A stretch of DNA of 10,044 nt from DASRWD01 sp044507975 (GTDB taxonomy: Bacteria; Deinococcota; Deinococci; Deinococcales; Trueperaceae). The stretch is from contig JBIQIQ010000085.1 of the NCBI GenBank assembly GCA_044507975.1, positions 1 to 10,044 on the forward strand, given 5' to 3'. Shown here in pieces: positions 1-6,836 of this stretch. The notes beneath the pieces were generated by a model. It did not search any database and was not told the DNA's origin. It saw only the letters and a program-made list of their open reading frames with translations. Positions within the stretch are counted from its first letter, which is position 1. Every line of letters begins with the position of its first letter. Position numbers and translations under genes: made by a program.

Positions 1-2069
1 GTGGGGCTGCCTTCGTCGCCATGCGTGTACGCCTGGCCGAACGGTCCCTGCCGTGTGACGTCGGCCAGGCCCGGACGGCCGTCCTGGCCCATCCAGGCGA
101 GCGCCTCGCGCTCGTGGCCAGTCTGCAGCAGGACCTCGAGCGAGTAGGCGGGCCACGTCGTGTACGCGCCCTCGTCCTGGTGGTCGGTGCGGGAGCTGAA
201 GGCGGCGTCGGGGTCCTGAGGGGACAGCGCGTGCATCCAGGTCGTCGTCCTCAGCTCGCGCAGGAAGAAGCCAACCATCTCCTCGGCCTGGCCGGGCGCG
301 AGCGCGTCCGGCATGCACTGGAGGACCGTGAAGAAGTCGAGGCAGTGGCGCACCGGCACGAGCTCGCCATCAGGCTGGCGGCAGCCGAAGTAGCCCTCGC
401 CCGGCAGGTAGAGCTCCTGCACGGCGGCCGCCAGCGCCGCGGCGGTCGACTCCAGCTCCGCGGCCTCGGCCTCGCGCCCTGCCAGGCGCAGCATGGCCGC
501 GACCGTTCGCCCGTTCCATACGTTGGCGGCGTTGAAGGAGGCGACCTTGGCGGTGTAGGTGCTGACGCACTCGAGGAGGTTGGCGGCCGTCCCGTAGTCG
601 GCGAGGCCGTCGTCGCCGGCGAGGCGGCGGTAGTACCGCGCGTGCCCTACGAGGTGGTCGAGCACGCTCGCGCCGCGCACCTCCTCGGCGAGGAACGCGA
701 GGTCGCCCGTGTAGCGGACGTACTGCCAGGCCATGTGGACCAGCGCGTAGTCGTTGACGGCGTACCAGGTGCCGACCGGCCCGCCGGTGCGGAAATCGAT
801 CGCGCAGCCCTGGTGGAGGTCGGCCGAGAGGTACGCGAGCACCATCCGCCGGATCGCGAGCGGGTCCAGGAGGCTGAGGACGCCGGAGACCATCATCGTG
901 TCCCACGGGAAGACCCAGGTGTGGGGGAACGTCCCGAGCGAGGAGGGGAAGCCGGTGACGTACGTCTCGGCCCTCCCGCCCCACCCGGCGGTGCGCTTGC
1001 AGTAGAGCAGCGTCAGCGCGCCCATGTAGTAGAGGCGCTCGACCGCGGGCTCGGCGCTCTCGAGGACCGGGAGGTGGCCGGAGAAGCGCTCGGAGCCCGC
1101 GTCGAACGCCGCGCGCCACTCGTCCTCCCAGGCGTCGCGCGTCCTCTCCACCAGGCTGCCACCCTGCTCCAGGCAGCGGCGCGCCAGGGACGTCGCCGCG
1201 CCGGCGTCGTCCGCCAGCGCGTGGGCCCACACGAGGTCGGCGGACGCCCCGGGCTCCACCTCGAGGCGCACGTGCAGCGCGACCCACCGGGGGTCGGGGC
1301 TCAGGGCGCCGTCCAGGCGGGCGCCGGCCAGCGCCTCCGCCCACCTGGGGTCGGAGGGGGCCGGGTCGGTGATCACGTGCTCGGTCGGGGCGAACGGGTC
1401 GTCCACGCCAGCGAACGCGCTCACCCAGCCGCTCTCCTGACGGTCGAAGCCGGCGGCGCCCTGCAGCGGGACGCTCACGCCCACCGCCGAGGCCGCTCTC
1501 CCCTCGCGGTCCTCGAGGACCAGCGTCTCCCCCTCCAGCCGCGCGCTGGCCCTGACCGGGTCGCGCGGCGGCCACGACGTGTCCCACGTGGCGGAGGTGT
1601 CGGCGGCGACCAGCGCGAACAGGTCGAGCGCGACGCGCTCCGGCCCCTCGTTCGTGACCTTCGCGAGGTTCACGGCCGCGTTCCCGAAGGTCGGCAGAAG
1701 CGTGACGACGTCGAAGCGCAGGCCGCGCCAGGACTGGCGGCGCTCCACGCGGCTCGGGAACCAGCGGTAACCGACCTGCCCGGCGGCCGAGAGGTCCTCG
1801 AGCGGTCCGCCGTCCACGCCCGCGAAGAGGCGGCCGTGCTCGCTCGTCGAGTAGAGGTCCGGAGTGCTGAAGCCGGCGTACGAGAACACGCCGCGCCCGG
1901 CGACGAGGCCGGCCCACTGGTTCGTGAGCGCCGGCGGCGCCCAGTCGGGGTCGCGAGGGTCGGTGACGACCTCGTCGCCGGCGAGCGACTCCGCCGTCGG
2001 GAGCGCACGCAGGGCGTCCGCGTCGTAGGGGGCGCGCCTCAGACTCGAGGTCGATGTGCTGGTCGGCAA
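1..2069 (-). CDS. Six-hairpin (alpha/alpha)6-barrel glycoside hydrolase, family unassigned, C-terminus cut off
   Basis: One minus-strand frame is open from a TTG at 2069 to the window edge (689 residues visible, no stop seen). The TTG lies 9 bases after a strong GAGGAGG ribosome site and 20 bases after the stop of the upstream permease gene; the first in-frame ATG is codon 349, so TTG is the credible start. There is no signal peptide, which suggests a cytoplasmic enzyme. Residues about 20-320 look like an N-terminal beta-sandwich; about 340 onward looks like a helical barrel with conserved-looking blocks PWDTMM (W389, D390), WYAVND (W435, D440) and DEGAYTTWP (E633, W639). Such Trp-Asp and Glu-Gly blocks are typical of clan members such as GH15, GH63 and GH78; the acids are catalytic candidates only by analogy. 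Its place as last gene of a sugar ABC importer operon suggests it hydrolyses the imported glycoside. I could not assign the GH family or substrate. The rest of the protein lies left of the window. Confidence 0.8.
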   Translation of the reverse strand, partial: MPTSTSTSSLRRAPYDADALRALPTAESLAGDEVVTDPRDPDWAPPALTNQWAGLVAGRGVFSYAGFSTPDLYSTSEHGRLFAGVDGGPLEDLSAAGQVGYRWFPSRVERRQSWRGLRFDVVTLLPTFGNAAVNLAKVTNEGPERVALDLFALVAADTSATWDTSWPPRDPVRASARLEGETLVLEDREGRAASAVGVSVPLQGAAGFDRQESGWVSAFAGVDDPFAPTEHVITDPAPSDPRWAEALAGARLDGALSPDPRWVALHVRLEVEPGASADLVWAHALADDAGAATSLARRCLEQGGSLVERTRDAWEDEWRAAFDAGSERFSGHLPVLESAEPAVERLYYMGALTLLYCKRTAGWGGRAETYVTGFPSSLGTFPHTWVFPWDTMMVSGVLSLLDPLAIRRMVLAYLSADLHQGCAIDFRTGGPVGTWYAVNDYALVHMAWQYVRYTGDLAFLAEEVRGASVLDHLVGHARYYRRLAGDDGLADYGTAANLLECVSTYTAKVASFNAANVWNGRTVAAMLRLAGREAEAAELESTAAALAAAVQELYLPGEGYFGCRQPDGELVPVRHCLDFFTVLQCMPDALAPGQAEEMVGFFLRELRTTTWMHALSPQDPDAAFSSRTDHQDEGAYTTWPAYSLEVLLQTGHEREALAWMGQDGRPGLADVTRQGPFGQAYTHGDEGSP

Positions 2070-2089
2070 GGCTGGTTCCCTCCTCGGGC

Positions 2090-2932
2090 TCAGCGGTTCA
2101 GGCCGGAGAGGGCCATCCCCTGTACGAAGTACCGCTGCAGGACGAAGAACAGGACGATCACCGGCAGCATCACGATCAGGCTGGCCGCCATCAGGAGGTC
2201 CCATTCGGTTCCGGTCTGCTGCTGGAAGGCCCGCAGGCCGATCGGCAGCGTGAAGTTCTTGGGGCTGTGCAGGTAGATGACGGGACCCATGAAGTCGTTC
2301 CACGTCCACAGGAACGCGAAGATGCCCGCCGTGGCCATCACGGGCTTCGATTGCGGCAGGATGATCTGCCAGAAGATCCGCCACTCCGACGCGCCGTCGA
2401 TGCGGGCGGCGTCGTTGTACTCCCTCGGGATCGTCCGGTAGTACTGCCGGAACAGGAAGACGTTGAACGCCCCGCCGCCGAAGAAGCTGGGCACGATCAG
2501 TGGCAGCAGCGTGTCGACCCAGCCCATCCAGGTGAAGATCACGAACTGCGGGATCATCGTCACCTGCGCCGGGATCATCAGGGTCGCGAGCACCAGGAAG
2601 AAGACGACCTCGCGCCCCGGCCACCTGAGCTTCGCGAACCCGTAGGCGACGATCGACGCGGAGAACACCTGGCCGAAGACCGCGAGCACGGTGACGACGG
2701 TCGAGTTCCAGAAGTACCGCCAGAACGGGAAGTACTCGATCGCCGCGACGAAGTTGCCCCACTGCGGCGGCTTCGGGATCCACTCCGGCGGGTAGGCGAA
2801 GAGCTGGGCGTCGGGCTTGAGCGCGGTGCTCAGCATCCACAGCAGCGGGAACAGGAAGGCGAGCGAGCCGAGCCCGAGCAGAGAGTAGACGGTGATGGCG
2901 TAGGCGGTCCTGGCGGCCTTGAGGGAGCCCAT
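2090..2932 (-). CDS. Carbohydrate ABC transporter permease, MalG type
   Basis: This 280-residue inner-membrane protein is one of the two permease subunits of a carbohydrate uptake-1 (CUT1) ABC importer. It shows about six hydrophobic segments, beginning with one at residues 13-36. The EAA loop that docks the ATPase lies at residues 171-197 (EYNDAARIDGAS ... LPQSKP), and the protein ends in the usual MalG-like YFVQGMALSG tail. The length is normal for the family. The ATG at 2932 is three bases after the TAG of the MalF-type gene, so translation is probably coupled. The glycoside hydrolase gene follows 20 bases downstream of its stop. The membrane topology and EAA loop identify the family firmly; the transported sugar cannot be read from the sequence. 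Confidence 0.95.
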   Translation of the reverse strand: MGSLKAARTAYAITVYSLLGLGSLAFLFPLLWMLSTALKPDAQLFAYPPEWIPKPPQWGNFVAAIEYFPFWRYFWNSTVVTVLAVFGQVFSASIVAYGFAKLRWPGREVVFFLVLATLMIPAQVTMIPQFVIFTWMGWVDTLLPLIVPSFFGGGAFNVFLFRQYYRTIPREYNDAARIDGASEWRIFWQIILPQSKPVMATAGIFAFLWTWNDFMGPVIYLHSPKNFTLPIGLRAFQQQTGTEWDLLMAASLIVMLPVIVLFFVLQRYFVQGMALSGLNR

Positions 2933-2935
2933 CGG

Positions 2936-3874
2936 CTAGTTCTCCTCGTAGTAGACGAGCCGCCGCGAGACGGCGATCTGGAAGAGGCTGACCCCCACGA
3001 TGATGAAGAACAAGATCCAGGCCATCGCCGACGCGTACCCCATCCGCAGGCTCTCGAACGCCGTCGTGAACAGGTAGAAGACGTAGAAGAGCGTCGAGTG
3101 CACGGGGCCGCCGTCGGTCATGACGTAGGCCTGCGTGAACACCTGGAACGAGCCTATCGTCAGCGTGATGAAGTTGAAGAACAGCGTCGGCGAGAGCATC
3201 GGCAGCGTCACGTAGCGGAACTGCGCCAGCGTGCTGGCACCGTCCACGCGGGCCGCCTCGTAGAGCTGCGGCGGGATGTTCTGCAGGCCGGCCAAGTTGA
3301 TGACCATCACCCCGCCCAGGCCCCAGAGGCTCATGATCACCATGGCCGGTTTCGACCAGTCGGGCGAGTAGAGCCACAGGGGCCCCTCGATGCCGAGGTA
3401 GGACAGGCCGAGGTTGATCAGCCCGTAGTCAGGGTTGAAGATCCACAGCCACAAGAGCGCGACTCCGACCCCGGACAGCACCGAGGGCAGGAAGAAGATC
3501 GTGCGGAAGATCCTCATCCCGTGCAGCTTCGAGTTGAGGAGCAGCGCCAGCCCCAGGCTGATCGCCATCATCAGCGGGACCGACAGGAAGGTGTAGTACG
3601 CGGTGTTGTACAGCGCCTTCCAGAACAGCGGGTCCGTCGCCAGCGCGCGGTAGTTCGCCACCCCGATCCACCGAGGGGCCTGGAAGACGTTGTAGCTCGT
3701 GAAGCTGTAGTAGATCGACAGCGCGATCGGCAGCGCCGAGAAGAGGACGAACCCCAGCACCCACGGAGAGATGAACAGCCACGCCGTGTACATCTCCCGC
3801 CGCGCGAGGCGGGTCAGAGGGGCTCGACCAACGGGTTCGGTGGGCCCGCCGCGCGAGCGGCGGGCCCGGATCAC
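2936..3874 (-). CDS. Carbohydrate ABC transporter permease, MalF type
   Basis: This inner-membrane permease subunit pairs with the adjacent MalG-type protein in a CUT1 sugar importer. It has six or so hydrophobic segments from residue 31 (WLFISPWVLGFVLF) to 305. The EAA loop lies at residues 205-230 (YEAARVDGAS ... LPMLSPT). The length is normal. The start is uncertain. The longest reading uses a GTG at 3874, one base after the stop of the binding-protein gene, with no clear ribosome site, and would translate through the hairpin at 3842-3867 to give an Arg-rich N-terminus. The first in-frame ATG (codon 28, at 3793) leaves the hairpin intergenic, but its only purine-rich stretch (GGGAG) abuts the ATG. 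Relatives usually carry a short charged stretch before the first membrane span, so both remain possible. No ATPase gene is present nearby. Confidence 0.93.
   Translation of the reverse strand: MIRARRSRGGPTEPVGRAPLTRLARREMYTAWLFISPWVLGFVLFSALPIALSIYYSFTSYNVFQAPRWIGVANYRALATDPLFWKALYNTAYYTFLSVPLMMAISLGLALLLNSKLHGMRIFRTIFFLPSVLSGVGVALLWLWIFNPDYGLINLGLSYLGIEGPLWLYSPDWSKPAMVIMSLWGLGGVMVINLAGLQNIPPQLYEAARVDGASTLAQFRYVTLPMLSPTLFFNFITLTIGSFQVFTQAYVMTDGGPVHSTLFYVFYLFTTAFESLRMGYASAMAWILFFIIVGVSLFQIAVSRRLVYYEEN
3842..3867 (-). promoter_or_regulatory. Perfect hairpin between binding-protein and permease genes
   Basis: An 11-bp perfect stem (GGGCCCGCCGC pairing with GCGGCGGGCCC) closes a 4-base loop, starting 8 bases after the binding-protein stop codon on the transcribed strand. 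No T-run follows, so it is not a classical full terminator. In several maltose-type operons a structure at this point protects the 3' end of the binding-protein message or reduces read-through, which gives more binding protein than permease. That role is inferred here. If the GTG at 3874 is the true permease start, the hairpin lies inside the coding region. Confidence 0.6.
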
Positions 3875-3875
3875 T

Positions 3876-5138
3876 TCAGTTGGTCTCGCGATACCGCCTG
3901 ACCTCGTTCTCGTAAGACCGCTGGGCGTCGTCCAGCGCCTGCTGAGGGGTCTTGGTGCCGAGCAGGGCGGCGTCGATCTCGGGCTGCAGGGCGGTGTCGT
4001 ACCACGTCGGCGCCTCGAGCGAGAAGGCCCGGAACTGCGAGGAGCCCATCTGCTCGACGAACACGCTCCAGTTCGGGTCGGCCATCAGGTCGTCGGCGGC
4101 GGCCGCGGCCATGTTCCCGACCATCGAGAAGTTCATCTGCGCGTAGGCGTGCTGGACCTCCTCGGACATCAGGTACTCGGCGAAGCGGTAAGCGGCCTCC
4201 GGAGCGCCGGTGGCGGAGCTGATCTCGAGCGAGAAGCCGTTGCTCCAGCTGGCCGGCGTGCCGTTGTGCGGCAGCGGGGCGACGCCGTAGTCGAGGTCGG
4301 GCGCGTACTGCGCGATCTGGCCGGGGAAGGTGTTGTTCTCGATGATCATCGCGACCTTGCCAGACATGAACGGGTCGCTGGCGCCGGTTCCGAAGGTCGC
4401 CGCGAACGAGGTCATGGCGCGGCTGCCGTGGGCGTTCTGGCGATCGACCATCCACTGGAGGGCCTCGACGGCGGCCGGCGTGTTGAGCTCGAGGCTCCCG
4501 TCGTCGGCGACGAGGTCCTCGCCGTTGAGCATCGCGTAGAGCGGGAAGTAGGTGTTGCCCAGCGTGGGCCCGAACCCGAGCTGCTGGATGCGCCCGCCCT
4601 CGACGACCGAGAGGCGGTCGGCGTACTCGACGAGCTCGTCCCACGTCTCCGGCGGGTCCTCGGGGTCGAGGCCGGCGGCGGCGAACAGCTCCTTGTTGTA
4701 GTAGAGGACGCGCACGTCGGTCTCGAGAGGCAGCGCGTAGGTCTGGCCGTCCCACGTGACGGCGCCCTGAGTGGCCGGCCAGTAAGGGTCGAGGCCGGCA
4801 TCGCCGAGCAGGTCGTCGAGCGGCAGGATGACCCCGGAGGCCGCCCGGCTCGGCACGTTGCCGAGGTCGTTCATGGCGACGTCGGGCCCGATGCCGCCGG
4901 CGGTGGCCGTGGTCAAGCGGGTCCAGTAGTCCCAGAAGTTCGTGCCCAGATGCGTGACGTGGACGTCGGGGTTGGCCTCGTTGAAGTCCTGGACCACCTG
5001 GTCGATGAACTCGGCCGCCGGTCCGGCGTCGAAGATGTGCCAGAACGAGATCTCGGTCTGGGCCGTGGCGGTGGCTGCGAAGGCAGAGACGAGGAGCGCG
5101 GCTAGCAGGGTGCGCACCTTCCTGATGGCGTATCGCAT
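3876..5138 (-). CDS. Extracellular sugar-binding protein, family 1 (MalE/UgpB-like)
   Basis: This 420-residue solute-binding protein captures a carbohydrate outside the inner membrane and delivers it to the two permeases encoded downstream. The N-terminus is a signal peptide: charged MRYAIRKVR, a hydrophobic core at residues 11-22, and an A-T-A cleavage site near residue 26. There is no lipobox cysteine, so it is a type I signal and the protein is probably periplasmic or released. The mature part begins TEISFWHIFD and contains WDELVEYADRL and LPLETDVRVLYYNKELF, typical of the SBP_bac_1 fold, and NNTFPGQIAQY and GFSLEISSATGAPEAAYRFAEYL further on. The ATG at 5138 has a GGAG ribosome site six bases upstream. 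It is the first gene of the importer operon. The ligand is unknown; oligosaccharide or glycoside is inferred from the family and the glycosidase in the operon. Confidence 0.95.
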   Translation of the reverse strand: MRYAIRKVRTLLAALLVSAFAATATAQTEISFWHIFDAGPAAEFIDQVVQDFNEANPDVHVTHLGTNFWDYWTRLTTATAGGIGPDVAMNDLGNVPSRAASGVILPLDDLLGDAGLDPYWPATQGAVTWDGQTYALPLETDVRVLYYNKELFAAAGLDPEDPPETWDELVEYADRLSVVEGGRIQQLGFGPTLGNTYFPLYAMLNGEDLVADDGSLELNTPAAVEALQWMVDRQNAHGSRAMTSFAATFGTGASDPFMSGKVAMIIENNTFPGQIAQYAPDLDYGVAPLPHNGTPASWSNGFSLEISSATGAPEAAYRFAEYLMSEEVQHAYAQMNFSMVGNMAAAAADDLMADPNWSVFVEQMGSSQFRAFSLEAPTWYDTALQPEIDAALLGTKTPQQALDDAQRSYENEVRRYRETN

Positions 5139-5179
5139 ACGTATCTCCTACTCGGTGCCAGGGTTGTGGGTCTCGGTGG

Positions 5180-5188
5180 AGCATAACA
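5180..5188 (-). promoter_or_regulatory. Extended -10 promoter candidate for the sugar importer operon
   Basis: On the minus strand the string TGTTATGCT matches an extended -10 element (TG-n-TATnnT) about 40 bases upstream of the binding-protein ATG. There is no convincing -35 hexamer at 16-18 bases, as can be the case with extended -10 promoters. A heptamer CACCGAG occurs twice, at 5151-5157 and 5172-5178, 21 bases apart; one copy lies around the predicted start site and the other just upstream of the ribosome site. The call rests on this short match alone. Confidence 0.3.
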
Positions 5189-5263
5189 GAGGTCGAGGCG
5201 GCGCCGGCATGGGGTACCGCCCGTGACGTAAGCTTCCTCAGGTCCAAGGGCGGAAGGAAGCGC

Positions 5264-5929
5264 ATGAAGCTCCTACTGACGTCGGCCGGCATCAAGAACC
5301 CCAGCATCCAGGCGGCGCTCCTCGACCTCCTCGGCAAGCCGATCGCCGAGTGCGGCGCCCTGGCCATCCCCACCGCCGGCTACGGCCACCCGTGGGTCCG
5401 GCCGGAGGGGGCCTACCGGTTCCTCACCGGCATCGGCTCCACGACACCGATGGTCGAGCTCGGTTGGCGGTCGGTGGGCGTCTTGGAGCTCACGGCCCTT
5501 CCCAGCATCGAGCGCGAGCGCTGGGAGCCGTGGGTGCGGAGCGCGGACGTCCTGCTCGTCAACGGCGGTGACGCCCTATACCTCGCCCACTGGATGCGCG
5601 AGTCGGGTCTGGCCGACCTCCTGCCAGACCTGGAGGAGCTGGTGTGGGTCGGACTGAGCGCCGGCAGCATGGTCATGACGCCGCGCGTCGGCCGCGAGTT
5701 CATGGGTTGGCAGCCGCCCTCGGGCGAGGACACGGCGCTCGGCTTCGTCGACTTCTCGATCTTCCCTCACCTCGACCACCCCGACCTGCCGACCAACACG
5801 CTCCCCGCGGCCGAGAGGTGGGCCGCCGCCCTCGGCGGCCCGGCCTACGCCATCGACGACGACACCGCCTTCAAGGTGGACGGCGGCGAGGTGGAGGTCG
5901 TGTCCGAGGGGAAGTGGCACCGCCTGTAG
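5264..5929 (+). CDS. Peptidase S51 / class I glutamine amidotransferase-like protein
   Basis: This 221-residue cytoplasmic protein belongs to the dipeptidase E/cyanophycinase group, serine peptidases with a class I amidotransferase-like fold that cleave Asp-containing dipeptides or beta-Asp-Arg bonds. The nucleophile elbow is G-L-S-A-G-S with Ser132. An NGGD block lies at 100-103, a candidate catalytic histidine at 169 (FPHLDHP), and an acidic turn AIDDDTAF at 197-203. The N-terminus MKLLLTSAGI is typical of the family, and the length is slightly below the roughly 230 residues of dipeptidase E. The ATG follows an AAGGA ribosome site five bases upstream. The gene diverges from the sugar importer operon and converges with the alpha/beta hydrolase gene, 34 bases away, without a visible terminator. 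The substrate is not determined; a link to the neighbouring operons is not evident. Confidence 0.85.
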   Translation: MKLLLTSAGIKNPSIQAALLDLLGKPIAECGALAIPTAGYGHPWVRPEGAYRFLTGIGSTTPMVELGWRSVGVLELTALPSIERERWEPWVRSADVLLVNGGDALYLAHWMRESGLADLLPDLEELVWVGLSAGSMVMTPRVGREFMGWQPPSGEDTALGFVDFSIFPHLDHPDLPTNTLPAAERWAAALGGPAYAIDDDTAFKVDGGEVEVVSEGKWHRL

Positions 5930-5963
5930 GCCGCCGCTCGGGCACTTGAGGGCTGGCGCACGC

Positions 5964-6836
5964 CTATCCGACCGGATCGCCGACGAACCGCAGCAGCTCG
6001 CGCCGGAACTCCTCCGGCGCCTCACGCATCACCCAGTGCCCGCATCCTGGCACGAGGCGTAGCTCGGCGCCCGGGATGCGGCGGCTGGCCCGGGCCGACT
6101 TGCGCCACGACACGACCCGGTCGTTCCGCCCGTGGAGCAGCAGGGTGGGCGGGGCCACGTCGCCCAGCCGCGCCTCGTAGGACGTCCCCAGGCCGAAGGG
6201 CCGCAGCTCCCCCCTCAGCCACGCCACGAAGCTGCGCTCGGCCTCCGGTGCCTTGAGGCGCTCGTGCACGGCGCTCACCAGCTCAGACGTCACGAGCTGG
6301 CGGTTCGAGAACACCACGTTGGTGAGCACCAGCCGCGTCAGCGCGCGGCTGCGGCGCATGCCCCACGTGACGCTCTCGCTGAACCGCGGCGCGCGCATCG
6401 CCACGTAGGGCAGCAGCGGCAGGAGGGGCAGCGGGGTCCGGGCGTCGAGCCCGTAGCTGCCGATCAGCGTCAGGGTCCGTACGCGTCGAGGAGCGGTCAG
6501 CGCGAGCCCGAGAGCGGCCGCCCCTCCCATCGAGAACCCGGCCAGGTGCACGACCTCCAGGTCGAGCGTGTCCAGGAACGCCTCGAGAAGCTCCACGAGT
6601 TCCGCCATCCCGAGGCTCACCGCCGGGCTCTCGCTGAGCCCGTAGCCGGGCCAGTCGAGCGCGATCACGCGGTGACCCTCGGAGAGGGCGGGCAGGCTGG
6701 GGCCGTAGCTCAGCTCGGCGGAGTCGATGGCCGTGCCGTGCAGCAGGACCAGCGGCGTACCGGCGCCGGCCTCGAGGTAGTGGCAGCGCACCCCGCCCGC
6801 CACCGCGTGCAGGCTCCGGACGGCCCCGTCACTCAA
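5964..6836 (-). CDS. Alpha/beta hydrolase
   Basis: This 290-residue alpha/beta-hydrolase fold enzyme probably acts as an esterase, lipase or C-C bond hydrolase in the cytoplasm. It shows the oxyanion motif LLHG at residues 31-34, DWPGYGLS at 61-68, the nucleophile elbow GFSMGG with Ser102, the acid in HGRNDRVV (Asp239) and the catalytic histidine in PGCGHW (His267). The triad is complete and the length is normal. Residues 130-225 form the lid. The start is a TTG at 6836 that overlaps the patatin stop by 8 bases (TTGAGTGA), which implies coupled translation; in-frame GTG codons at residues 12 and 16 are alternatives because no clear ribosome site precedes the TTG. The coupling with a patatin gene suggests a shared role in acyl-ester or phospholipid turnover, but the substrate is not known. 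Confidence 0.9.
   Translation of the reverse strand: MSDGAVRSLHAVAGGVRCHYLEAGAGTPLVLLHGTAIDSAELSYGPSLPALSEGHRVIALDWPGYGLSESPAVSLGMAELVELLEAFLDTLDLEVVHLAGFSMGGAAALGLALTAPRRVRTLTLIGSYGLDARTPLPLLPLLPYVAMRAPRFSESVTWGMRRSRALTRLVLTNVVFSNRQLVTSELVSAVHERLKAPEAERSFVAWLRGELRPFGLGTSYEARLGDVAPPTLLLHGRNDRVVSWRKSARASRRIPGAELRLVPGCGHWVMREAPEEFRRELLRFVGDPVG

Noticed and set aside
21..2276. Long plus-strand open frame antisense to the glycosidase (and a minus-strand frame 370-1917)
   Set aside because: Both translate to Arg/Gly/Val-rich low-complexity sequence without motifs; the remaining minus-strand frame gives a coherent enzyme-like protein with a ribosome site. The long shadows come from the high GC at third positions.
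2054..3901. Plus-strand open frame of 615 codons opposite the two permeases
   Set aside because: The translation is rich in charged low-complexity repeats (Glu/Arg/Asp/His), as expected when a GC-rich membrane-protein gene is read backward.
3771..5373. Long open frames on both strands overlapping the sugar-binding protein
   Set aside because: They lack recognisable domains and conflict with the clear signal peptide and fold of the binding protein.
5820..5841. 9-bp perfect inverted repeat with a 4-base loop
   Set aside because: It lies inside the S51 peptidase gene and encodes ordinary residues (WAAALGGP); GCC and GGC codons easily make such stems.
5930..5963. Shared terminator between the converging S51 peptidase and hydrolase genes
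   Set aside because: No stem longer than four base pairs and no T-run in the 34-base gap.
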